Source: JAAYJS01 sp964346185 (GTDB lineage: Bacteria > Bacillota > Clostridia > Eubacteriales > Eubacteriaceae). Taken from it: a DNA stretch of 36,380 nt. The first letter of the stretch is position 1; every line of letters starts with the position of its first letter. Of the stretch, positions 6,525 to 14,981 are shown piece by piece. Made by a program: the position numbers and the translations under genes. The notes under the pieces are model-generated. The model did not search any database and was not told the DNA's origin. It saw only the letters and a program-made list of their open reading frames with translations. The stretch spans positions 1-36,380 of the forward strand of contig CAYFTR010000018.1 in assembly GCA_964346185.1 (NCBI GenBank), given 5' to 3'.

Positions 6525-7883
6525 TTAATTTTTAAAACTGTGGATCGGTGGCGGTATTTTACCGCTTCGGTTAATAAAGTGGTCGCACCGATAAGGGTTA
6601 ACCTTCATGACCGGGGCGTAGCCCAACAGCCCGCCGAATTCCGCGCGGTCTCCGACGTTTTTACCGTAAACAGGAATAAGCCTGACGGCGGTGGTTTTGT
6701 GGTTAACCATACCGATGGCGGCCTCGTCCGCAATAATGCCGGAGATGGTGGTGGCGGGCGTATCCCCGGGTATGGCAATCATATCCAACCCGACGGAGCA
6801 CACACAGGTCATGGCTTCCAATTTTTCCAGGGTAATGGCACCGATTTCGGCCGATTCGATCATTCCTTCGTCCTCGGATACGGGGATAAACGCACCGCTT
6901 AAACCGCCCACGGAGGTAGATGCCATAATGCCGCCCTTTTTAACGGCGTCGTTGAGCATGGCCAAGGCGGCGGTAGTACCCGGTGCACCGGCATGTTCCA
7001 AGCCCATCTCCTCCAAGATACGTGCGACGGAATCGCCGACGGAGGGGGTGGGGGCAAGGGAAAGATCCAAAATACCGAAAGGCACGCCTAAGCGTTTGGA
7101 AACGGTGGTACCGACCAATTGCCCGGCCCTTGTAATTTTAAAAGCGGTTTTTTTAATGATTTCCGCCATTTCATCAAAAGAGGCACCCTGGCATTTTTCT
7201 AAAGCGGTTTTTACGACTCCGGGTCCGGAAACACCGACGTGTACCGCTTTATCCGGCTCGCCGATGCCGTGAAAGGCACCCGCCATAAAGGGGTTATCTT
7301 CGACGGCATTACAAAACACCACCAATTTGGCACAACCGATGGAATCGTTATTTCTGGTATTGTAGGCCGTTTTTTTTATGATTTCTCCCATTAAGCGCAC
7401 GGCATCCATATTAATGCCGGTTTTACTCGAACCTATATTCACTGACGCACATACCTTGTCGGTGGTTGCCAAGGCTTCAGGGATGGACTGAATGGTGCGC
7501 AGATCACCGTCGGTAAACCCTTTGGGGCATAGGGCGGAATATCCGCCGATAAAATTAACACCGACTTCGGTTGCGGCTTGGTCCAGGGTTTTTGCAAAAG
7601 CGACATAGTCCGAGTCATCGGATGCCCCGGCAACTAAGGAGACGGGTGTGACGGATATACGTTTATTAACAATGGGAATGCCCAGCTCGGTTTCTATTTT
7701 TTCGCCTTCTTTAACGAGATTTTGTGCGGCGGTTGTAATTTTATCGTAGATTTTTTGCCGTGCCTTGGCTCCGTCGCCGTCAATACAATCCATTAAGGAG
7801 ATGCCCATGGTAATGGTTCGGATATCGAGCTTCTCCTTTTCGATCATGCGAATGGTTTCAATTACATTTTTATAAAGTGCCAT
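6525..7883 (-). CDS. PFL/DUF711 (UPF0210) family protein
   Basis: A 452-residue cytosolic protein, full length for the DUF711/UPF0210 family. It has the family's glycine-rich segments: GVNFIGGYSALCPKG, SVNIGSSKTGINMDA, GVSGPGVVKTAL, APTPSVGDSVARILEEMG, STSVGGLSGAFIPVSEDEGM. It ends with the typical NRSGKIPPPIHSFKN. The fold is related to pyruvate formate-lyase-like proteins in family annotations, but no reaction has been assigned that I know of. The ATG at 7883 follows AGGTG by four bases. It sits 7 bp after the ACT-domain gene and is co-transcribed with it. That pairing is widespread in Firmicutes and suggests the ACT protein senses a ligand, perhaps an amino acid, for this enzyme; the ligand is inferred. 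Confidence 0.88.
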   Translation of the reverse strand: MALYKNVIETIRMIEKEKLDIRTITMGISLMDCIDGDGAKARQKIYDKITTAAQNLVKEGEKIETELGIPIVNKRISVTPVSLVAGASDDSDYVAFAKTLDQAATEVGVNFIGGYSALCPKGFTDGDLRTIQSIPEALATTDKVCASVNIGSSKTGINMDAVRLMGEIIKKTAYNTRNNDSIGCAKLVVFCNAVEDNPFMAGAFHGIGEPDKAVHVGVSGPGVVKTALEKCQGASFDEMAEIIKKTAFKITRAGQLVGTTVSKRLGVPFGILDLSLAPTPSVGDSVARILEEMGLEHAGAPGTTAALAMLNDAVKKGGIMASTSVGGLSGAFIPVSEDEGMIESAEIGAITLEKLEAMTCVCSVGLDMIAIPGDTPATTISGIIADEAAIGMVNHKTTAVRLIPVYGKNVGDRAEFGGLLGYAPVMKVNPYRCDHFINRSGKIPPPIHSFKN

Positions 7884-7890
7884 TGTTCAC

Positions 7891-8160
7891 CTATATTGTG
7901 TGCATTGCATCAAAAATTTCTTCGTGCTGTAAATGAATGGACATACCCAAAGCGGCACTGGTTTTTTCCAACTCCGCTTTAAGTTGTTTAAAACTGCCGG
8001 TCATGTGGGAATAATCCACCAACATAATCATGGTAAAAAAACCCTGCATGATGGTTTGGCTGATATCTTCGATATTTACGTTGGATTCCGCCAATACCTT
8101 GGAAATGGAATATATGATGCCCGTTCGGTCTTTACCGATCACTGTGACAACTGCTCTCAT
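7891..8160 (-). CDS. ACT domain protein (UPF0237)
   Basis: An 89-residue protein made of a single ACT domain: MRAVVTVIGKDRTGIIYSIS, the turn VLAESNVNIEDISQTIM, and the C-terminal LEKTSAALGMSIHLQHEEIFDAMHTI. ACT domains bind small ligands, often amino acids, and control partner enzymes. The family is related to the glycine-cleavage regulator GcvR, but here no glycine-cleavage genes are nearby. The neighbour is the PFL/DUF711 gene, so regulation of that enzyme is the simplest guess. AGGAGGT lies five bases before the ATG at 8160. Confidence 0.87.
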   Translation of the reverse strand: MRAVVTVIGKDRTGIIYSISKVLAESNVNIEDISQTIMQGFFTMIMLVDYSHMTGSFKQLKAELEKTSAALGMSIHLQHEEIFDAMHTI

Positions 8161-8186
8161 GTGAACCTCCTAAGTTTTGTCACTTT

Positions 8187-8215
8187 ATCTTAAACTAAAA
8201 AAAACATTATCTCAA
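8187..8215 (-). promoter_or_regulatory. candidate promoter of the ACT-PFL operon
   Basis: The minus strand has TTGAGA (8215-8210), a 17-base spacer and TAAGAT (8192-8187), about 27 bases before the ACT start codon. It is divergent from the mraZ promoter. Confidence 0.5.
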
Positions 8216-8295
8216 GTGCTTCGAAACAATTTAGGTGCTTTATTGATCGAAAGCATTTATTATCTTTATTTTTATGAAATTATTGGGGAATACGG

Positions 8296-8325
8296 TTGTA
8301 GAAAAGTGGAGAATTGTGGTATAAT
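8296..8325 (+). promoter_or_regulatory. mraZ/dcw operon promoter
   Basis: TTGTAG (8296-8301), an 18-base spacer and TATAAT (8320-8325), with TG at -15/-14 forming an extended -10. Transcription would start near 8332, giving a leader of about 65 bases before mraZ. Confidence 0.65.
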
Positions 8326-8341
8326 ATGGGGCAAATAGGGG
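8307..8341 (+). promoter_or_regulatory. MraZ operator (four 10-bp-phased TGG boxes)
   Basis: TGGAG (8307), TGGTA (8317), TGGGG (8327) and AGGGG (8337) recur at exactly 10-bp steps with 5-bp spacers. MraZ binds such TGGGN-N5 repeats in front of its own operon. The second box overlaps the TATAAT of the promoter, so MraZ binding would block RNA polymerase. This implies autorepression of the whole division cluster. Confidence 0.75.
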
Positions 8342-8396
8342 AAGAATGTAGTGAAAAGTGGGAGATTTCCCATCGGTATGGGCCCGAGGTGGTAAA

Positions 8397-8825
8397 ATGG
8401 CAAACTTATACGGGGATTTTGCACATAATATCGATGACAAAGGGCGGTTGATTATACCGTCTAAGTTTCGTGATGCCTTGGGAGACCAATTTATTGTTAC
8501 AAAAGGGCTGGATCGTTGCCTTTTTGTATTTTCCGAAGAAGAATGGAAAAATTTTGAAAATAAAATTCGAGAACTTTCTTTTTACGATAAAAACGCTCGT
8601 GACTTTACACGTTTTTTCTTTGCAGGGGCTTCCGACTGTACCCTGGACAAACAGGGACGCATTACCATACCGCCTATTTTAAGAAAACATGCAAACTTAA
8701 CCAAAGAAACCAGAATTATCGGCGTATCCACACGTCTGGAAATTTGGGAAGCAAACTTGTGGGAAGAAACCAGCAATATCGATGCAACCGTTTTGGCGGA
8801 ACGCATGGCGGAATTGGGTATTTAG
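8397..8825 (+). CDS. mraZ: transcriptional regulator MraZ
   Basis: A 142-residue DNA-binding protein with two SpoVT-AbrB-like repeats. The first is around FAHNIDDKGRLIIPSKFRDA and the second around DCTLDKQGRITIPPILRKHA, each carrying the DxxGR-IxIP signature. MraZ forms ring-shaped oligomers that bind repeats upstream of the dcw operon. The ATG at 8397 is chosen because GAGGTGG lies just before it and the protein then starts MANLYGDFAHNI like its relatives. An in-frame GTG at 8358 would add 13 unlikely residues. It is first in the operon, with its likely operator at 8307-8341. Its stop codon overlaps the ribosome-binding site of rsmH. Confidence 0.95.
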   Translation: MANLYGDFAHNIDDKGRLIIPSKFRDALGDQFIVTKGLDRCLFVFSEEEWKNFENKIRELSFYDKNARDFTRFFFAGASDCTLDKQGRITIPPILRKHANLTKETRIIGVSTRLEIWEANLWEETSNIDATVLAERMAELGI

Positions 8826-8834
8826 GAGGCAAGA

Positions 8835-9764
8835 TTGAAACATATAAGTGTTTTATTCGACGAAGTAATCGACGGTTTGCAGATTGTACCGTCGGGTACC
8901 TATGTCGACGGCACCCTTGGCGGTGGCGGTCATGCCCTGGGCATTTGCCGACAGCTGACGAAACATGGTCGGTTGATCGGTTTCGACCAAGACAATTTTG
9001 CCTTAAATCAAGCCGCAAAACGTTTGGAGAGTACCGTTTGTTCAAAAACATTCATTAAAGATAATTTTGTTCACTTAAAAAAACATTTGGACGCCTTGGA
9101 GATCAGGGAAGTCGACGGTTTTTTATTTGATTTGGGGGTATCCTCCTTTCAATTGGATGATGCCGATCGGGGCTTTTCTTATCGTGAGGACGGTCCTTTG
9201 GATATGCGTATGAACGAAGCGGGCACCTTAACGGCGGCGGATGTTGTCAATACTTATTCCGTAGAAGCTTTGACGGACATTCTTAAAAACTTCGGAGAAG
9301 AGCGCTTTGCAAAGAGAATTGCACAGGCCGTTGCAACTCGAAGAACCGAAAAACCCTTTACAACCACAGTGGATCTGAGAGATGTTATCGAAAAAGCCTA
9401 CCCGATGAAGGCACGCTACAAAGAAAAACATCCGGCAAGAAAAAGCTTTCAGGCCATTCGCATCGAAGTCAATCAGGAGCTGGCTATTTTAGAAAAGACC
9501 ATGACCGACGCCTTGAGCAAATTAAAAACGGGCGGTCGCCTGGCCGTTATCACCTTTCATTCGTTAGAAGACAGAATCATTAAACAATTTTTCAAAAAAA
9601 TGGAAAACCCCTGTATCTGTCCGCCGGATTTTCCGATTTGTACCTGCAACCGCAAGCCGGTAGTAAAAATTATCACCAGAAAACCTCTTTCTCCGACGGT
9701 GGAGGAAGTCAACCATAACCCCAGAGCAAGAAGTGCAAAACTGCGTATTGCCGAAAAAATTTAA
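8835..9764 (+). CDS. rsmH: 16S rRNA (cytosine(1402)-N4)-methyltransferase RsmH
   Basis: A 309-residue S-adenosylmethionine-dependent enzyme that methylates N4 of C1402 in the decoding centre of 16S rRNA. Motif I is YVDGTLGGGGHALGIC. Other family marks are DLGVSSFQLDDADRGFSY, the DMRMN motif, ARKSFQAIRIEVNQEL, and the C-terminal HNPRARSAKLRIAEK. The start is TTG at 8835, five bases after AGGAGG (8824-8829); no ATG fits the conserved N-terminus KHISVLFDEVIDGL. The length is normal. It lies between mraZ and ftsL as in most Firmicutes. Confidence 0.96.
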   Translation: MKHISVLFDEVIDGLQIVPSGTYVDGTLGGGGHALGICRQLTKHGRLIGFDQDNFALNQAAKRLESTVCSKTFIKDNFVHLKKHLDALEIREVDGFLFDLGVSSFQLDDADRGFSYREDGPLDMRMNEAGTLTAADVVNTYSVEALTDILKNFGEERFAKRIAQAVATRRTEKPFTTTVDLRDVIEKAYPMKARYKEKHPARKSFQAIRIEVNQELAILEKTMTDALSKLKTGGRLAVITFHSLEDRIIKQFFKKMENPCICPPDFPICTCNRKPVVKIITRKPLSPTVEEVNHNPRARSAKLRIAEKI

Positions 9765-9777
9765 AGGAGTAACAGCA

Positions 9778-10167
9778 ATGACAAATTATCAATTCACACA
9801 AAGCCACAGAGCTTCGACAACCTTAGGAAAAAAGAAAAGTCGCACAACAACCATTACGGGCAAGTCGATGTTGGCAATTATTTATTCTGTTGTTTTTTCG
9901 ATATTTTTGTTATTATTGTTTCAGGTGAGTTATATTTATAAGCTCAATAAACAAGTTACAAAATGCGAAGCGGAACTGGAACATATGACCCAAGTTGTAG
10001 ATAACAAAAAAAGAGAATTGTTAATGGTTGATGATTTGGTTGCCATTGAAAAGACTGCACGCTCCTACGGTATGACGGAATTAAAACCGGAACAATACAT
10101 TTATGAGAGAATAGAAAGCGGCAGTTACGAAAGCGATATGAGCAAAAATCTGTCGCAAAACAAATAA
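9778..10167 (+). CDS. ftsL: cell division protein FtsL
   Basis: A 129-residue bitopic membrane protein of the divisome. It has a basic cytoplasmic N-terminus of about 38 residues, one membrane helix (SMLAIIYSVVFSIFLLLLFQ) and a short extracytoplasmic coiled coil (LNKQVTKCEAELEHMTQVVDNKKREL). The last part is ARSYGMTELKPEQYIYE, typical of the FtsL end. FtsL pairs with DivIB/FtsQ and DivIC/FtsB and activates the septal PBP-FtsW complex. The ATG at 9778 is preferred because AAAGGAGT precedes it; an upstream in-frame ATG at 9733 lies inside rsmH. Sequence identity in this family is low, so the call rests on topology and position. Confidence 0.85.
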   Translation: MTNYQFTQSHRASTTLGKKKSRTTTITGKSMLAIIYSVVFSIFLLLLFQVSYIYKLNKQVTKCEAELEHMTQVVDNKKRELLMVDDLVAIEKTARSYGMTELKPEQYIYERIESGSYESDMSKNLSQNK

Positions 10168-10175
10168 GGTGAGTC

Positions 10176-12638
10176 ATGGTTATAAAGAAAAAAGAGCTTG
10201 GCCGCAGACAAATTATGCAGAAAAGAAGAAAATATGCCAGAGTTTTTTTTACTCTGGCTTTTTTGTTAGTGATCTACCGTCTTGTTTTGCTGCAGGTCAT
10301 TCAAGCCCAGGGTAAATATGCCGGTCAAGTGGATCAATTTATCGATGAAGTAAAAATTACCGCCCCGAGGGGCAATATTTATGATGCCAACCATCGGCAA
10401 TTGGTTGGAGATTCCACCGCATCCATTGTCAGCGTGGTTCCTTATTATGTTGACGACCCGAAACGGCTGGAAGATGCTATTGTCGAAAAACTGGGTGTGG
10501 ATCGGGAAGAAGCCCGAAAAAAAATTAATCAAATCGAAGACAGCCCGGTCGATGTTACCAACATTTATAAGGATGATCAGGGGAAAGCTGTTGAAGCCAT
10601 TAACCCCGATGCCTATAAGTACGACAACAAAAGCTTACAGGTCATTCCCAATCAGGTTAAAAACCCGGAAGAGGACGCCAAAGTGATTGCCGGTATTTTG
10701 GAAGACGTCGATGAGCGATACGTTTACGAGAAATTGACTCAAAAAGAAAACTCCTATGTTAAAATAAAAAACAAGGTGGATTACGATGTCGCCACCGAGC
10801 TTGTGGAATCACAAAAAATTAATAAAAAAGACTATTACACCCTTATCAACGAGCCGATACCGGAGGGTGCAAACCTTGAAAGCGAAGAATGGACCAAAGC
10901 CTATTCTAAAAACGGCGTCTACTTATCGGAAGACAAGAAACGTTACTACACCAACGGGCATTTTGCCTCCCATGTACTCGGTTTTACGGACTACGAGCAT
11001 AACGGTATGTCGGGAATCGAACAAAATTATAACACATGGTTAAAAGGAGAAGACGGCGTCGCTTACTATGCAAAAGATGCGTCGGGAACGGTGTTGCCCT
11101 CGGAATCCCGAATTATTAAAGAGCCGAAAAAAGGAAAAGACCTGAACTTGACATTGGACAGCTCTCTTCAGGCACTCACGGAGAAAGAACTCAAAAAAGC
11201 CGTAACGGAATGGAAGGCAAAAAGCGGAACCGCCATTGTGATGGACTCCAAAACCGGCGGAATTATGGCGATGGCTACCCTGCCCGATTACGATTTAAAC
11301 AAACCCTTTGATATCGACAAAGAGTTTTCGGACAAACAGGACGAAGCTTATAAGGAGCTGTCGGAAACCGATCGTCTCAACGCTATGTGGAAAAACCCCG
11401 CAGTTTCTTTTGTTTATGAGCCGGGATCCACTTTTAAGGCGGTGACCGCCGCCACCGCATTGGAGGAAGGGGTGGTAAACCCCGAAACAAAAGTGCATTG
11501 CAACGGCTACATTGTCGTCAACGGTGTAACCATCAAATGTACCGGTAACCACGGTACCCAAACCGTATCCGAAGCGGTTGCCAATTCCTGCAATCCCGGC
11601 ATGGTGCAAATTATTCAGCACCTGGATCCCGATACCTTTTATCAGTACGCTTATAACTTCGGCTACGGTAAACGAACGGGAATCGAACTGCCGGGAGAAG
11701 AATCCGGGATTGTCAACCGGGCATTTAACAATGTCGGTGACATCAACGAGCTGGACTACGCCACCTTTTCCTTCGGCCAAGGGCTGGCCACCACACCGGT
11801 TCAAATGCTGGCGGCATTAAATTGTGTCGTCAACGACGGCTATTACATGAAACCCTCTATCGTCTCCAAGGAAGACCGCCAGGACTTGTTGGGCAAAAAA
11901 GCGGATTCACCCAAGCAACTTATTTCTGCGGACACCTCTCGGGAAATGCGAAATATTATGGAGCAGGTGGTTCAAAAAAATCCGCAATTAAGGGAGCAAT
12001 CCAAAGGCTATCGGATCGGTGGAAAAACCGGTACGGCGGAAAAATACATCGACGGTGCTTATTCCAGTCAATTGCACGTTACGTCTTTTTTCTGCTACGC
12101 ACCGGTGGAAGATCCGAAATACGCCATTATCGTTTTACTCGACGAACCGAGTTCCGACGCCTACGGGGGAACCTCCGCGGCACCGGTTGCTATCAGCTTG
12201 ATGAAACAGGCCCTCGACTATACGGGAGATAAGGTGAACCTGCAGGAGGACGACCCGTCGGATAAAGTTGTCATGCCGGATTTGGTCGGACAAAGGGCGG
12301 ACATAGCGACAGATATTTTAGACGAATACGGAATTACTTATAAGTTGATCAACGAGGGCGAAGAACGGGTGGTTTTAAAACAAAGTATCGAACCGAAAAC
12401 TATTGTAGAATCCGACGTGGAAGTTGTGCTGCAACTGGGTACGGAGGGCGAAGAAAACCCGGAAGAAGTTATAGTTCCCGATTTAAAGGGTATGTCTATT
12501 CAAAGTGCCAACGAAATTTTGCAAAATTCCGATTTGCGGTTAATGATGGACGGCACGGGGTTTGCGACAGAACAAAGCCCGAAAAGCGGAGAAATAGTAA
12601 AGAAAGGGACAGAAGTTAAAGTTAAATTCTCATATTAA
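10176..12638 (+). CDS. septal class B penicillin-binding protein (FtsI/PBP2x/SpoVD type) with two PASTA domains
   Basis: An 820-residue transpeptidase that crosslinks septal peptidoglycan. The N-terminal membrane anchor is VFFTLAFLLVIYRLVLLQVI. The dimerisation domain begins ITAPRGNIYDANHRQLV. The transpeptidase domain has active-site S418 with K421 (EPGSTFKAV), S471-C472-N473, and K617-T618-G619 (GGKTGTAEK). Two PASTA domains follow: VVMPDLVGQRADIATDIL... and VIVPDLKGMSIQSANEIL.... The two PASTA repeats make it more like pneumococcal PBP2x than E. coli FtsI. The SpoVD versus division PBP distinction cannot be made from sequence; its place in a cluster without sporulation genes favours division. 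The next gene is murF; the usual murE is absent. Confidence 0.93.
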   Translation: MVIKKKELGRRQIMQKRRKYARVFFTLAFLLVIYRLVLLQVIQAQGKYAGQVDQFIDEVKITAPRGNIYDANHRQLVGDSTASIVSVVPYYVDDPKRLEDAIVEKLGVDREEARKKINQIEDSPVDVTNIYKDDQGKAVEAINPDAYKYDNKSLQVIPNQVKNPEEDAKVIAGILEDVDERYVYEKLTQKENSYVKIKNKVDYDVATELVESQKINKKDYYTLINEPIPEGANLESEEWTKAYSKNGVYLSEDKKRYYTNGHFASHVLGFTDYEHNGMSGIEQNYNTWLKGEDGVAYYAKDASGTVLPSESRIIKEPKKGKDLNLTLDSSLQALTEKELKKAVTEWKAKSGTAIVMDSKTGGIMAMATLPDYDLNKPFDIDKEFSDKQDEAYKELSETDRLNAMWKNPAVSFVYEPGSTFKAVTAATALEEGVVNPETKVHCNGYIVVNGVTIKCTGNHGTQTVSEAVANSCNPGMVQIIQHLDPDTFYQYAYNFGYGKRTGIELPGEESGIVNRAFNNVGDINELDYATFSFGQGLATTPVQMLAALNCVVNDGYYMKPSIVSKEDRQDLLGKKADSPKQLISADTSREMRNIMEQVVQKNPQLREQSKGYRIGGKTGTAEKYIDGAYSSQLHVTSFFCYAPVEDPKYAIIVLLDEPSSDAYGGTSAAPVAISLMKQALDYTGDKVNLQEDDPSDKVVMPDLVGQRADIATDILDEYGITYKLINEGEERVVLKQSIEPKTIVESDVEVVLQLGTEGEENPEEVIVPDLKGMSIQSANEILQNSDLRLMMDGTGFATEQSPKSGEIVKKGTEVKVKFSY

Positions 12639-12640
12639 CG

Positions 12641-14011
12641 ATGGAAGCAATTCAAATACAAACACTGGCGGATGTATTGTCCGCAACCATACAACAAAAA
12701 GGGAACAACACCGAGGTAACCGACATATGTATCGATAGCAGGCAGGTAACCCCGGGAGACTTATACATACCCGTTATCGGAGAGAATAACGACGGCCATC
12801 GCTTTATCGGCGATGCGACAGATCGGGGAGCGGTTTGTGTGCTCACACAGAAAACGGATATTCAGGTGGCGGAGTCGGTAACGGTTTTGGCAGTTGCCTC
12901 AACCTACGACGCTTTAAAAGCTGTTGCCCGCTACCAACGGAGTCGCTACAATGTTGATACCGTCGCATTGACGGGCAGCAGCGGTAAGACCACCACCAAA
13001 GACATGGTTGCATCGGTGTTGGAGCAGGGGTTTGATACCTTAAAAACCCAAGGCAATCTCAATAACCAATACGGTATTCCTTTAACATTGTTTAATTTAA
13101 ATGCGAAAACGGAAAAAATGGTGATAGAAATGGGTATGGACCGACTCGGAGATATCGAAGAATCGATCGATGCGGTAACTCCCGATATAGCCGTTATAAC
13201 CAATATCGGTACCAGTCATATCGAACACCTTAAAACGCAGGAGAACATTTATCGGGCAAAAAAAGAAATTTTATCCCGATTAAGCGAAAGGGGCATTGCC
13301 GTTGTAAACGGAGACGACCGTTTTTTACAAAGACTGAAAGATGAAAACCCGATTTATCGGGTTGTTACCTTTTCGCTTAAAAACCCCGCTTCGGATTGTT
13401 ATGCAAAAATTTTAGAAGCGTCGGAGGCAGGTACAACTTTTAAAATAGCGGAAACAACGTACCACGTACCCTTGCCGGGTACCCATAATGTTTACGATGC
13501 TCTGCCTGCAATTTGGATTGGGCTTCACTACGGTTTAAGTCCTCAAGCCGTACAAAAAGGTTTGGACGCTTTCAGACCGTCGGAAAACCGCATGGATATC
13601 TTCAAGTTGAGCGGGGGAATTACCGTTATTAACGACGTATACAACGCCAACCCCGACGCCATGCGTGCAGCTTTGGAAACCGTAAGTATTTACAAAGCGG
13701 GACATCAACGAACCGTCGGTGTTTTAGGCGATATGTTGGAAATGGGCGAATTATCTGCAAAAGTCCATCGTGCAATCGGACAGACCGCGGCACAGGTGCT
13801 GGATTGTTTGATAGCCGTCGGAGAAAACCGATCGGATTACCGTAAGGGTTTTCAAAACGATAAACGTATCCGACTGTGTGACAATGCGACGGAAGCGGCG
13901 GATATATTAATTAACATGATTCGTCCCGGAGATTTGGTACTGGTGAAAGGATCCCGCGGGGTTCGTTTGGAAACCGTAGTAAAAAAGCTAAAGGAACATT
14001 TGAATGAGTAA
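12641..14011 (+). CDS. murF: UDP-N-acetylmuramoyl-tripeptide--D-alanyl-D-alanine ligase
   Basis: A 456-residue cytosolic Mur ligase that adds D-Ala-D-Ala to the UDP-MurNAc-tripeptide using ATP. The N-terminal domain has the MurF/MurE substrate signature (CIDSRQVTPGDLYIPV). The central domain has the P-loop with K116 (TGSSGKTTTKDM), the conserved QGNLNNQYGIPLTL and IEMGMDRLGDIEESI segments, and GTSHIEHL. The C-terminal domain has VINDVYNANPDAMRAAL and LGDMLEMGE. The start is two bases after the PBP stop and has no clear ribosome-binding site, so translation is probably coupled. It overlaps mraY by 8 bp. Confidence 0.95.
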   Translation: MEAIQIQTLADVLSATIQQKGNNTEVTDICIDSRQVTPGDLYIPVIGENNDGHRFIGDATDRGAVCVLTQKTDIQVAESVTVLAVASTYDALKAVARYQRSRYNVDTVALTGSSGKTTTKDMVASVLEQGFDTLKTQGNLNNQYGIPLTLFNLNAKTEKMVIEMGMDRLGDIEESIDAVTPDIAVITNIGTSHIEHLKTQENIYRAKKEILSRLSERGIAVVNGDDRFLQRLKDENPIYRVVTFSLKNPASDCYAKILEASEAGTTFKIAETTYHVPLPGTHNVYDALPAIWIGLHYGLSPQAVQKGLDAFRPSENRMDIFKLSGGITVINDVYNANPDAMRAALETVSIYKAGHQRTVGVLGDMLEMGELSAKVHRAIGQTAAQVLDCLIAVGENRSDYRKGFQNDKRIRLCDNATEAADILINMIRPGDLVLVKGSRGVRLETVVKKLKEHLNE

Positions 14012-14969
14012 CTATAAGTATGCAGCTTTAAGCATGATTATTGCCTTTATCGGTGTGTATGTAACCATGCCCTTTTATATTCCCTTTTTAAAAAAAATGA
14101 AATTCGGTCAGGAAATTCGGGAAGAAGGGCCTAAAAGTCATTTTAAAAAAGCGGGCACCCCGACCATGGGCGGAGTGGTTTTGTTGGTTGCTGTGATATT
14201 GACGGTTTTATTGTGTGCCATTATTATCCGAGATGTTAAAGTCTATCCGCTTTTAGTGAGTATGGCTTTTGGCGGTATCGGCTTTTACGACGACTTAATT
14301 AAAATTATGAATAAGGAAAACTTGGGCTTAAGGGCATGGCAAAAGATGGTTTTGCAAATTGTGTTTGCCGTTGTCTTTACGTTGTGGGCCGGTTTTTCGT
14401 CGGATATCGGCACCCGTTTATACGTTCCGGTTATCGGACAAAATATCGACTTCGGTTTTTGGTATTTCCCGTTTACAATTTTTGCCGTTGTGGCAATGGT
14501 TAACGCCGTTAACCTGACCGACGGTTTAGACGGCTTATGTGCCGGCGTTACAGGCATTGTTATGTTATTTTTTACAACGGCCGCTATGTTTATGGAAGCG
14601 TCTGCCGTTGTTATTTTCGGCGGTGCGGTGATCGGTGTTTGTTTTGCATTTTTACGCTATAATTCCAACCCGGCCAATATTTTTATGGGAGATACCGGGT
14701 CCATGGGGTTGGGTGGTGCCGTTACCGCTATTGCCATTATGACAAGGCTGCAATTATTTTTATTAATTGCAGGTATTATTTATGTGCTGGAAGCGTTATC
14801 GGTTGTCATGCAGGTTGCTTATTTTAAAATAAGCGGGGGAAAACGTATTTTTGCCATGACACCGATCCATCATCATTTTGAGTTGAAAGGTTGGAGCGAA
14901 ACCAGAGTGGTTACCGTTTTTTGGATTGCGTCGGCACTTTCCGTAGCCGTTGCCTTTTTGTTTTTATAA
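14004..14969 (+). CDS. mraY: phospho-N-acetylmuramoyl-pentapeptide-transferase MraY
   Basis: A 321-residue polytopic membrane enzyme that transfers phospho-MurNAc-pentapeptide to undecaprenyl phosphate, making lipid I. About ten membrane helices are visible. Conserved sites are GTPTMGG, the aspartates in GFYDDLIKI, NLTDGLDGL with its catalytic aspartate, NPANIFMGDTGSMGLGG, and MTPIHHHFELKGW. The length is normal. The ATG overlaps the end of murF (AATGAGTAA), and the murD start is 12 bp after its stop. Confidence 0.96.
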   Translation: MSNYKYAALSMIIAFIGVYVTMPFYIPFLKKMKFGQEIREEGPKSHFKKAGTPTMGGVVLLVAVILTVLLCAIIIRDVKVYPLLVSMAFGGIGFYDDLIKIMNKENLGLRAWQKMVLQIVFAVVFTLWAGFSSDIGTRLYVPVIGQNIDFGFWYFPFTIFAVVAMVNAVNLTDGLDGLCAGVTGIVMLFFTTAAMFMEASAVVIFGGAVIGVCFAFLRYNSNPANIFMGDTGSMGLGGAVTAIAIMTRLQLFLLIAGIIYVLEALSVVMQVAYFKISGGKRIFAMTPIHHHFELKGWSETRVVTVFWIASALSVAVAFLFL

Positions 14970-14981
14970 ATTAGAGTTGCC

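Noticed and set aside
6540..7272. Long plus-strand open frames opposite the PFL gene
   Set aside because: They are antisense shadows of a clear conserved gene, without ribosome-binding sites or recognisable domains.
8358..8396. GTG start extending MraZ by 13 residues
   Set aside because: The conserved protein starts at ATG 8397 with its own GAGGTGG site; the extension has no family match.
11295..11804. 169-residue minus-strand open frame inside the PBP gene
   Set aside because: It lies antisense to the transpeptidase domain and shows no family features.
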